NCBI GenBank assembly: GCA_017477845.1
Contig: JAFUTR010000013.1
Coordinates: 1 to 49,469, forward strand
Source of the DNA: Bacilli bacterium
Lineage (GTDB): Bacteria; Bacillota_I; Bacilli_A; RF39; UBA660
Direction: 5' to 3'
Length of the DNA stretch: 49,469 nt
Positions 17,821-24,912 of this stretch are shown here, in pieces; the stretch's first letter is position 1; the number at the start of each line of letters is the position of its first letter. Made by a program: the position numbers and the translations under genes. The notes beneath the pieces are model-generated. The model was given only the letters and a program-made list of their open reading frames with translations, did not search any database and was not told where the DNA came from.

Positions 17821-19266
17821 ATGTCAGTTTATTATTCGTCTAAATATCAAAAATATTATGATAAGTTATCTTCATCAAATTTGAATAAAGTTAGTTCAAG
17901 TATTTCTTTAAGTGTTTCTGATTTAGCAAGAAATACTTTAGAGTTTGTTTCAGAGTTTGATGGATTAAGTTGGACTGAGCTAGGAAAAGATGAACTTAAA
18001 AATAATATTTTAAATAGTATTGTTGATGGTACTAATAAATTTAAAAATGATGTTTTAAATAATTTAGTTAAAGCAAGTGACATGGCATATAATGATTTAT
18101 TGCCACTTCTTTCTAAGTTAAAAGATAAGGATAAGGAATATGAAGAATTACAAAGTAAGGTATCTTCTTTAGATGAAGATAGGGATAATCATAGTTATTT
18201 TGTTAAAATTACTGTTTTAGAGCATGAAATGAGTTCTTTATCTCGCGAAATAGAAAGTGTTATTAATTCTATTAAAAGTCTTAATTCATTTAGTGGAACT
18301 TCAAAAAGTGATAGAGTGGTTTCTGCATCTTCTTTAATAGATGTTACTGATAAAAGGATTGATACAACTTCTAGTAAAATTCCAACTAGTTCTGGAGAGT
18401 CTCTTATTTCAATGTATCAAAGTAGTAATAATAGTACAAATGGATTAGTATTTAATAGTAATGTTAAAAGTATTAGTGAAGAAGTAATGAGAAGAAAAGA
18501 AGAAGATGATAGTTCTTCTGTAGTTAAGGCTGCTACTAAGATAGATACAACTACAAGTAATAAGACAATGACAAAGAAAAAAGTTAATATACTAAATGGA
18601 TCTCAAAGTGATATTGTTGATAGATTAATTAAGATAAAGAAAAGCAAAGGTGGAAGTAGTACAACTACTAATGACATCATTAATACAAATACTAGTTCTT
18701 CAACAGACTTAACAAAGAACAATAGTAATATAAAGAAGTTAACTACATTGGGTGAGACGTTTAATGTAGTTAATACAGCAATAGACGTTAATAGTTATGC
18801 TCAAACTGCTTATACTAAAGGTATAAGGCAAGATAGTAATCCAGCAAGATATGGAGATTTGTGTTTAGCATTTTCTTATGTTCACGCTTCTAATATGTAT
18901 AATGGAAGTACTCTAGATAATGCTGAATCAGCTCTTCATTGGGCTCATGCAGCTGAGTTCTATGATTATTTTTCCGATAGTAAGCAAGAAATTATGAATC
19001 AAATATATACTCAAGTTACAAGTGGTAAACCAGTTATATTACAAGTAAATGGTAACTCGAGTGGGACAGCAAGACATTTTGTTACAGTAGTAGGATTTAA
19101 AGATTCTGTTACAAGTGCAAGTAATTTAAAAGATAGTGATTTATTAATTCTTGATAGCTGGGATGGTAAAATAGAAAGAATGGATCAGTCTGGATCTAGA
19201 TTTATGACAACTGGTGCACAAACTGGTAAAAGTTACAGTGGTTATTATTTAAGAATTTTAAAATAG
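17821..19266 (+). CDS. Putative type VII-type effector with C-terminal C39/papain-like cysteine peptidase domain
   Basis: This 481-residue protein has no signal peptide. Residues 1-165 are helical and resemble an LXG-type targeting region, with a GLSWTELG turn near 50. A Ser/Thr/Asn-rich low-complexity linker spans about 165-320. The C-terminal domain (about 325-481) looks like a papain/C39 fold: Cys348 in GDLCLAFSYVHA, His419 in ARHFVTVVGF and Asp445 in LILDSWDG are the likely triad. An AGGAGG site precedes the ATG. It follows two WXG100-like genes, which suggests type VII-type export. It could instead be a surface peptidase or amidase. No immunity-like gene follows; the next gene is infC. 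Confidence 0.72.
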   Translation: MSVYYSSKYQKYYDKLSSSNLNKVSSSISLSVSDLARNTLEFVSEFDGLSWTELGKDELKNNILNSIVDGTNKFKNDVLNNLVKASDMAYNDLLPLLSKLKDKDKEYEELQSKVSSLDEDRDNHSYFVKITVLEHEMSSLSREIESVINSIKSLNSFSGTSKSDRVVSASSLIDVTDKRIDTTSSKIPTSSGESLISMYQSSNNSTNGLVFNSNVKSISEEVMRRKEEDDSSSVVKAATKIDTTTSNKTMTKKKVNILNGSQSDIVDRLIKIKKSKGGSSTTTNDIINTNTSSSTDLTKNNSNIKKLTTLGETFNVVNTAIDVNSYAQTAYTKGIRQDSNPARYGDLCLAFSYVHASNMYNGSTLDNAESALHWAHAAEFYDYFSDSKQEIMNQIYTQVTSGKPVILQVNGNSSGTARHFVTVVGFKDSVTSASNLKDSDLLILDSWDGKIERMDQSGSRFMTTGAQTGKSYSGYYLRILK

Positions 19267-19300
19267 AAAATTAGGTATTTATAAAAATTAAATTAGTCTA

Positions 19301-19329
19301 TTGACAAAGTTGATCTCATATAATATAAT
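19301..19329 (+). promoter_or_regulatory. Promoter of the infC-rpmI-rplT operon
   Basis: TTGACA at 19301-19306 and TATAAT at 19324-19329 are perfect consensus hexamers with a 17-bp spacer. A second TATAAT overlaps at 19319-19324. This is the strongest promoter in the window, as expected for ribosomal genes. Confidence 0.85.
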
Positions 19330-19335
19330 ACAAAA

Positions 19336-19472
19336 CGTAATAAAAAAGGAAAGAGATGTATCCACATCCACCTGATTGCGAATAGCTTTAGGTCAAATGC
19401 CAAGTTAGAAAAAAATAATATTTGTTTTTTAATGGTGTTAATAAGTGGATATATTATATCCACTTTTTTATA
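19336..19472 (+). ncRNA. Ribosomal L20 leader (transcription attenuator)
   Basis: The leader ends in a terminator: AAGTGGATAT at 19443-19452 pairs with ATATCCACTT (19456-19465), then a T-run. An upstream TATCCAC at 19359-19365 can instead pair with GTGGATA at 19445-19451, so the two pairings exclude each other, as in an antiterminator/terminator switch. The conserved-looking block CCACCTGATTGCGAA and the TTTAGGTCAAAT segment lie between. In Bacillus, excess L20 binds such a leader and stops infC-rpmI-rplT transcription. Position directly before infC and the switch geometry support the call. Confidence 0.8.
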
Positions 19473-19490
19473 TAATTGGAGGTGTTTTAT

Positions 19491-20021
19491 ATAGCAAACT
19501 CAAAAAACAATTTGTTAATCAATGAACAAATTAAAATTCCACAAGTATTAGTAATTGGTCCCAATGGGGAACAAACAGGTGTTAAATCGATTAAAGATGC
19601 ATTAACACTTGCAAATTATGCTGGTCTTGATTTAGTATTAATCGGGCCCAATGGTAATCCACCAGTATGCAAACTCATGGATTACAAAAAGTATAAATAT
19701 GAGAAAAGTAAAAAAGAAAAGGATGCTTTAAAAAAACAAAGAGCATCTATGCAAAGTCTTAAAGAGTTTAGACTTTCTCCACAAATTGATGTTGGAGACT
19801 TCGAAACTAAAGTAAAACAAGTAACTAAATACCTTGAAAAAGGAGATAAAATAAAAGTTACTATACGTTTTAGAGGAAGACAACTTGCTCATACAGATCT
19901 TGGTAATGATGTTTTATTAAGATTTGCAGAAAGATTAAGTGATATTTCAGAAATTGAATCACAACCTAAACTTGATGGAAAAAATATGATTATGTTATTA
20001 ATACCAAAAAAGACAAAATAG
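19491..20021 (+). CDS. infC: Translation initiation factor IF-3, with ATA start codon
   Basis: IF-3 binds the 30S subunit, prevents early subunit joining and rejects non-standard start codons. The 176-residue protein has the N-domain (NNLLINEQIKIPQVLVIGPNGEQ), the lysine-rich linker and the C-domain (KEFRLSPQIDVGDFETK, VTIRFRGRQLAH). ATA 19491 is chosen as start: GGAGGTG ends 6 bases before it and the protein then begins MANSKNN. No ATG or GTG is available at the right place; the in-frame TTG at 19476 overlaps the ribosome site. AUU/AUA starts are the known basis of IF-3 self-control. Confidence 0.95.
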   Translation: MANSKNNLLINEQIKIPQVLVIGPNGEQTGVKSIKDALTLANYAGLDLVLIGPNGNPPVCKLMDYKKYKYEKSKKEKDALKKQRASMQSLKEFRLSPQIDVGDFETKVKQVTKYLEKGDKIKVTIRFRGRQLAHTDLGNDVLLRFAERLSDISEIESQPKLDGKNMIMLLIPKKTK

Positions 20022-20034
20022 GAGGATTATAATA

Positions 20035-20223
20035 ATGGGAAAAGTAAAAAAACATAGTGGACTAAGTAAAGTTCTTAAAGTTAGAAAAAGTGGAACTATT
20101 ACATTACGTCAAACTGGATTGAATCATAAAACAGGAAAGAAAAGTGGAGCTGTTAATAGGGCTAAAAGAAAGAATGCTACATTAAGTAGTGCTGACTATA
20201 ACAGACTAAAGAAAGTTATATAG
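20035..20223 (+). CDS. rpmI: 50S ribosomal protein L35
   Basis: This 62-residue basic protein matches L35: MGKVKKHSGLSKVLKVRKSG at the start and the NHKTGKKS and KRKNATLS segments. It is the second gene of the classic infC-rpmI-rplT operon. AGGAGG precedes the ATG. Confidence 0.95.
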   Translation: MGKVKKHSGLSKVLKVRKSGTITLRQTGLNHKTGKKSGAVNRAKRKNATLSSADYNRLKKVI

Positions 20224-20240
20224 TATAGGAGGAGTTTAAA

Positions 20241-20867
20241 ATGGCAAGAGTAAAAAACAGTGTAACAACTAAAGCACGTCATAAAAAAGTTTTAAAAGCT
20301 GCTAAAGGTTACTTTGGAAGTAAACATAGATTATATAAAACAGCAAAAGAACAATTAATGCATTCTGGACAATATGCATTTAGAGACAGACGTCAAAAGA
20401 AAAGAGATTTCAGAAAATTATGGATTACAAGGATTAATGCTGCATGTCGTGAAAATGAAATCAGTTATTCAAGATTCATAGAAGGACTTAATAAAGCTGG
20501 TGTAGAAGTAAATAGAAAAATGCTTTCAGAGGTTGCTATAGCTGATTCAAAAGCCTTTGCAGAACTTGTAAAAGTTGCTAAAAACGGGCTTGATGGTAAA
20601 GTAGTTGCAGCAAGTAAAGAAGAAGTAGTTACAGTTGAAGTAGTAAAAGTTAAAGAGACTAAGACTGAAGCTAAGAAAGAAACTAAGAAAGAAGAGAAAG
20701 AAAAAGTTGAAAAAGCAGAAAAGAAACCAGCTGCAAAGAAAGCAACTACAACTAAGAAAGTAGAATCTAAAAAAGAAGAAAAAGAAGAGAAGAAACCAGC
20801 TGCTAAAAAAACATCTGCAGCTAAAAAAACAACAGTAAAAAAAGAAACAAAAAAAGAAACTAAATAA
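20241..20867 (+). CDS. rplT: 50S ribosomal protein L20 with long Lys/Glu/Ala-rich tail
   Basis: Residues 1 to about 117 are a normal L20 ([54 protein letters not shown]). L20 is needed for early 50S assembly and represses its own operon through the leader at 19336-19472. Residues 118-208 form an extra tail of low complexity with repeated KKPAAKK and KKEEK units. The tail is in the same frame and ends with a clear stop, so it is not a frameshift product. An extended L20 is unusual, since the usual length is about 118 residues. Confidence 0.95.
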   Translation: MARVKNSVTTKARHKKVLKAAKGYFGSKHRLYKTAKEQLMHSGQYAFRDRRQKKRDFRKLWITRINAACRENEISYSRFIEGLNKAGVEVNRKMLSEVAIADSKAFAELVKVAKNGLDGKVVAASKEEVVTVEVVKVKETKTEAKKETKKEEKEKVEKAEKKPAAKKATTTKKVESKKEEKEEKKPAAKKTSAAKKTTVKKETKKETK

Positions 20868-20955
20868 GCATATTAATGGATTTAATTACCTAGTGCCAAT
20901 TTGGTGGGATTATTAGAAATTAATAGAAGATAAAAACGAAAAGGAGAAATGTATT
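20868..20955 (+). promoter_or_regulatory. Leader region of rpsB (possible S2 control element)
   Basis: No terminator is seen between rplT and rpsB, so rpsB may be read from the upstream operon. The gap holds a small GTGCCAATTTGGTGGG structure-prone stretch around 20892-20909 and then AAGGAG before the ATG. S2 regulates its own gene in some bacteria; whether this stretch does so is only a guess. Confidence 0.25.
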
Positions 20956-22005
20956 ATGACAGTTGTGTCAATGAATTATTTATTAGAAGCAGGAGTTCAT
21001 TTTGGACATCAAAAAAGAAGATGGAATCCTAAAATGAGAGAGTATATTTATACATCTCGTGATGATATTTATATTATAGATTTACAAAAAACAGCAAAGA
21101 AAATTGAAGAAGCTTATGAAGCTATGAAAGAAATTGCTGCAAATGAAGGAAAAGTATTATTTGTAGGTACTAAAAAACAAGCTCAAGAAGCTGCTGAAGA
21201 ATGTGCTACAAGAGTTAACATGTATTTTGTTAATGAAAGATGGCTAGGTGGAACACTTACTAACTTCAAAACAATTAGGTCAAGAATTAAAAGACTTGAT
21301 GAAATTGAAAAAATGGAAGCTGAAGGGACTTTTGAATTACTTCCAAAAAAAGAAGTTATTCAAATTAAGAAAGAATACGATAAATTAAATAAGAACTTAA
21401 GAGGAATTAGAGAAATGAAAAAACTTCCTGATGCTTTAGTTATCGTAGACCCTAGAAAAGAAGAAATTGCTATTAAAGAAGCAAGAAAATTAAATATTCC
21501 AGTATTTGGAGTTGTAGATACTAATTGTGATCCTGATATGGTTGATTATGTTATACCAGGAAATGATGACGCTGTAAGAAGTGTTAAATTAATGATTGGT
21601 GCTTTAACAAATGCTATAGCTGAAGTTAATGGAAATGAAATGGTTGATTACTTAACTGAAGAAGATAAAGCAAAAGCTGAAGGAAAAGGAAAGAAAGACG
21701 AAGAAATTAATGAATTTGTTGAATCTTTAGAAAAAGAAGTTAAAGTTCAGAAAGATGAAGAAAAAATTGAAAAGAAAGAATTCAAAAAAACTAAACCAGC
21801 TCATGACAAAAAAGAAGTAAAGGAAGCTAAAAAAGAAGAAAAAACTGAAAAAGTAGAAAAAGAAGAAAAGGTTGAAGAGAAAGAAGAAGCTGTTGATTTT
21901 GATAGTATGAATCTTACTGAATTAAAAGAATATGCTAAACAAGAAGGTATTAAAGGATATTCTAAAATGAAGAAAGATGAACTTCTTACTGAATTAAAAA
22001 AATAG
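20956..22005 (+). CDS. rpsB: 30S ribosomal protein S2 with a charged linker and C-terminal Rho_N/SAP-like domain
   Basis: Residues 1 to about 230 are S2 ([69 protein letters not shown]). A Lys/Glu-rich linker follows (about 235-312). Residues about 315-349 ([20 protein letters not shown] then KMKKDELL) match a Rho_N/SAP-like helix-extended-loop-helix fold of the type that binds nucleic acid or ribosomes. The usual S2 is about 230-260 residues, so the last 100 are extra. tsf follows 24 bases later, the universal rpsB-tsf order. Confidence 0.95.
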   Translation: MTVVSMNYLLEAGVHFGHQKRRWNPKMREYIYTSRDDIYIIDLQKTAKKIEEAYEAMKEIAANEGKVLFVGTKKQAQEAAEECATRVNMYFVNERWLGGTLTNFKTIRSRIKRLDEIEKMEAEGTFELLPKKEVIQIKKEYDKLNKNLRGIREMKKLPDALVIVDPRKEEIAIKEARKLNIPVFGVVDTNCDPDMVDYVIPGNDDAVRSVKLMIGALTNAIAEVNGNEMVDYLTEEDKAKAEGKGKKDEEINEFVESLEKEVKVQKDEEKIEKKEFKKTKPAHDKKEVKEAKKEEKTEKVEKEEKVEEKEEAVDFDSMNLTELKEYAKQEGIKGYSKMKKDELLTELKK

Positions 22006-22029
22006 TTGTAAATAGAAAGGGATTTGTTT

Positions 22030-22905
22030 ATGTTTAGTGCTAAGGATGTAAAAGACTTAAGAGAAAAAACAGGGGCAGGTATGCTTGATTGCAAAAAAGC
22101 TTTAGAAGCATTAGAAGGAAATATGGAAAAAGCTATAGATTGGCTTAGAGAAAAAGGAATAGCTAAAGCTAGCAAGAAAGAATCTCGTATTGCTGCAGAA
22201 GGATTATCTGAAATATTTGTTGATGGAAATAAAGCAGTTATATTAGAAGTTAACTCAGAAACTGACTTTGTAGCAAAAAATGAAGAATTTAAGAATTTCA
22301 TCAGTACAGTTGGAAATGCTATTTTAAATAGTGGTGTTACAACTATGGACGATGCAATGAATTTAAAATTAGAAAATGGACAAACTATTAGCGATTACTT
22401 AGTTGCATTAATTGCAAAAATCGGAGAAAAAATTAGTTTCAGAAGATTTGAGTATGTTTTAAAAAATGATAATGAATCATTTGGAGTATATTCTCACTTA
22501 GGTGGAAGAATATCTGTATTAACAGTATTAGAAGGAGCAAATAGTGAAGTTGCTAAAGATGTATCTATGCATGCAGCTGCTATGAGGCCTTTATATATGA
22601 CTCGTGATGAAGTTCCAGAAGAAGTATTAGAACATGAAAGAGGAATCATTAAAGAACAGGCTATTAACGAAGGAAAACCTGCTGAAATAGCTGAAAAAAT
22701 GGTTAATGGAAGAATTAATAAATACTATAAAGAAGTATGCTTATTAGAGCAAGAATTCATTAAGGATTCTGATAAATCAGTTGAACAATTTGTAAAAGAT
22801 AACAATGGAACAATTAAAAAGATGGTTCGTTATGAAGTTGGAGAAGGAATCGAAAAGAGAAATGATGACTTTGCTAGCGAAGTAATGAAACAAGTAAATG
22901 GATAA
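22030..22905 (+). CDS. tsf: Elongation factor Ts
   Basis: EF-Ts recycles EF-Tu by exchanging GDP for GTP. The 291-residue protein has the N-terminal UBA-like region and the contact motif (VKDLREKTGAGMLDCKKALE, EAIDWLREKGIAKA-like) and the core NSETDFVAKNEEF. ATG 22030 is preferred to the in-frame TTG at 22024 because AGAAAGG lies 9 bases upstream. It is the last gene of the unit and ends at a strong terminator. Confidence 0.96.
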   Translation: MFSAKDVKDLREKTGAGMLDCKKALEALEGNMEKAIDWLREKGIAKASKKESRIAAEGLSEIFVDGNKAVILEVNSETDFVAKNEEFKNFISTVGNAILNSGVTTMDDAMNLKLENGQTISDYLVALIAKIGEKISFRRFEYVLKNDNESFGVYSHLGGRISVLTVLEGANSEVAKDVSMHAAAMRPLYMTRDEVPEEVLEHERGIIKEQAINEGKPAEIAEKMVNGRINKYYKEVCLLEQEFIKDSDKSVEQFVKDNNGTIKKMVRYEVGEGIEKRNDDFASEVMKQVNG

Positions 22906-22906
22906 G

Positions 22907-22933
22907 AGAATAGAGAAGTCTATTCTTTTTTTT
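22907..22933 (+). terminator. Intrinsic terminator after tsf
   Basis: AGAATAGA (22907-22914) pairs with TCTATTCT (22919-22926), followed by eight T. Confidence 0.9.
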
Positions 22934-23029
22934 ACACTTTTTAAGTATTAATATGTAAAGTTTTTAATTTCTTTCTTTTTTTAGTTTGTTTTGTTATATA
23001 TAATTATAATAAGAAGGAGAAAAGGATAT

Positions 23030-24166
23030 ATGAAATTTTTAAAGCATACAGATAAAATTTTATTATTAGTTAGTGTATTACTTTTCTCTATTGGACTTGT
23101 AATGATTTTTTCATCGTCTAATATAGCTGCTTTTATGCGTTATAATAAGACTCCTTACAATTTTTTAATAAAACAATTGGGTAGTTTGATTTTAGGATTA
23201 TTCTTATTTTTGTTTTTGATACGGTTTAGTACAAAGACTTATAGTGCAGTTTCATGGTTTGCTCTTTTAGGAAGCTTTGGTCTTTTGATTTTTGTATTTT
23301 TATTTGGACCTATTATAAATGATGCTAGAAGTTGGATTAGAATTGGGTCATTCACTTTTCAACCAAGTGAGCTTGTTAAAGTAATACTGATTGTGTGGTA
23401 TGCTGCCTTTTTTGAATTAAATAGGCACAAATTAAATAATTTATTTACTAATTTTTTCCCACTTATAATATCTGCTATGATTGCAGCACTTATTATATTA
23501 CAGCCTGATTTTGGAACAGCAGCTATTATAATTATTTTATCTTTTATGATTTATTTTTTAGTTCCTAATCAAGGAATTGTTAAATTTAAAGTTATATTTA
23601 TTTCATTATTTATTATGACTGTTGTGTTATTTGGGTATTATACTTTTAATACTTCATCATTTAAAAGGCAAATTGAACGTTTTGATTATGCAAATCCTTG
23701 TAGCGAAGAGAAGTTTTATACAACAGGTAATCAAGTATGTAATTCTTATATTGCATTTAATAATGGTAATATTTGGGGGAAAGGACTTGGAAATAGTACT
23801 CAAAAATATTTGTATCTGCCTGAGTCTCATACTGACTTTATATTTGCAATTGTTGTAGAAGAGTTAGGTTTTGTTGTTTCGTCTTTTATTATTCTATTAT
23901 TTATGATTTTATTATGGAGAATAATTTATATAGGTAGAAATAGTACAAGTAGTAGAGGATCTATTATTTGTTATGGTGTTTCTATTTATATATTCTTACA
24001 TATGACAATAAATCTTTTAGGTATAATGGGGTGGATGCCACTTACTGGTGTTCCTCTTCCGTTCTTAAGTTATGGAGGAAGTTTCACTTTGAGTTTGATT
24101 TTTGCTTTATCAATGGTACAAAGGGTTGCTATTGAGACAAAATTGAAAAAATTAGGAATAAGTTAA
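23030..24166 (+). CDS. ftsW: SEDS family peptidoglycan polymerase (FtsW/RodA type)
   Basis: This 378-residue protein has about ten membrane segments and SEDS landmarks: IGSFTFQPSELVKV, LQPDFGTAAII with the catalytic-type Asp, the long loop ending GKGLGNSTQKYLYLPESHTD (with FIFAIVVEELG next), and MPLTGVPLPFLSYGGS. SEDS proteins polymerise lipid II with a class B PBP. The TGVPLPFLSYGGS motif occurs in both FtsW and RodA; the FtsW name is a best guess because no PBP lies beside it. ATG 23030 follows AAGGAGAAAAGG. Confidence 0.88.
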   Translation: MKFLKHTDKILLLVSVLLFSIGLVMIFSSSNIAAFMRYNKTPYNFLIKQLGSLILGLFLFLFLIRFSTKTYSAVSWFALLGSFGLLIFVFLFGPIINDARSWIRIGSFTFQPSELVKVILIVWYAAFFELNRHKLNNLFTNFFPLIISAMIAALIILQPDFGTAAIIIILSFMIYFLVPNQGIVKFKVIFISLFIMTVVLFGYYTFNTSSFKRQIERFDYANPCSEEKFYTTGNQVCNSYIAFNNGNIWGKGLGNSTQKYLYLPESHTDFIFAIVVEELGFVVSSFIILLFMILLWRIIYIGRNSTSSRGSIICYGVSIYIFLHMTINLLGIMGWMPLTGVPLPFLSYGGSFTLSLIFALSMVQRVAIETKLKKLGIS

Positions 24167-24204
24167 AAAAGTTTCTAAAAAGATGGGAATTTTTTCTATA
24201 AATG

Positions 24205-24233
24205 TATAATAATCTCCTTAGGGAGGTTTTTTT
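24205..24233 (+). promoter_or_regulatory. comEA 5' hairpin that covers the ribosome site
   Basis: A TATAAT lies at 24205-24210. Just after it, AATCTCC (24211-24217) can pair with GGAGGTT (24222-24228) across a TTAG loop, and a T-run follows. The hairpin includes the Shine-Dalgarno GGGAGG of comEA, so it could act as a weak terminator or hide the ribosome site. No experiment or conservation is available. Confidence 0.4.
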
Positions 24234-24234
24234 A

Positions 24235-24912
24235 ATGCAAAAATTTAAAGATTTTATTTATTATAATAGAAAGGAGCTTTTTATTATTATTGTTTTTCTA
24301 TCTTTATTTGGAATCTATATTTATTATGATAATAAAGATAGTAGTGATGATATTGTTTTAGAAGATATTTCAAAAGATGAGATTACAGAAAAAGAGGAGA
24401 ATAATTACTTAGAAAAAGAAGTTACTATAATGGTTGATGTTAAAGGGGAAGTTAATAAGCCTGGAGCATATACTTTTTCTCTTGGAAAAAGGGTTATTGA
24501 TGCAATAAAAGAAAGTGGAGGGTTAAAAGAAAATGCTGATACTAAAGGAATTAATTTAAGTCAAAAACTATATGATGAGATGGTAATAATAATTCCTCCT
24601 AAAGAAGTTATTGAAACTAATTTAAGTAAGGAGGAAGATACTTCTTCTAGTAGTAGTACAAATTCTTCTGTAAAACAAAATCAATCGGTTGAAAACAATG
24701 CTCTAATAAAAAAACAAAGTGATAATAAGATATCTATTAATACTGCTAGTTTAAGTGAATTAATGAGTATAAGTGGAATAGGAGAGAAGAAAGCTCAAAG
24801 CATAATCGATTATAGAAAAACTAATAAATTTAAAACTATTGAAGAAGTTAAAAATGTATCTGGAATTGGAGAAGCATTATTTGAGAAAATTAAAAATTAT
24901 ATTAAAGTCTAA
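24235..24912 (+). CDS. comEA: ComEA-like DNA-binding competence protein
   Basis: ComEA binds incoming DNA outside the membrane during transformation. The 225-residue protein has one N-terminal membrane segment (ELFIIIVFLSLFGIYIYY), an acidic spacer, a SLBB domain (VDVKGEVNKPGAYTFSLGKR), a Ser/Asn-rich linker and a C-terminal double helix-hairpin-helix (ISINTASLSELMSISGIGEK and FKTIEEVKNVSGIGEALFEK). ATG 24235 is chosen over an ATG at 24202, since GGGAGG lies just before it. comEC overlaps its 3' end. Confidence 0.92.
   Translation: MQKFKDFIYYNRKELFIIIVFLSLFGIYIYYDNKDSSDDIVLEDISKDEITEKEENNYLEKEVTIMVDVKGEVNKPGAYTFSLGKRVIDAIKESGGLKENADTKGINLSQKLYDEMVIIIPPKEVIETNLSKEEDTSSSSSTNSSVKQNQSVENNALIKKQSDNKISINTASLSELMSISGIGEKKAQSIIDYRKTNKFKTIEEVKNVSGIGEALFEKIKNYIKV

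Noticed and set aside
20590-22005. Frameshift or assembly fusion as the origin of the L20 and S2 tails
   Set aside because: Both tails stay in frame, end in proper stops followed by correctly spaced ribosome sites of the next genes, and S2 ends in a recognisable small domain.
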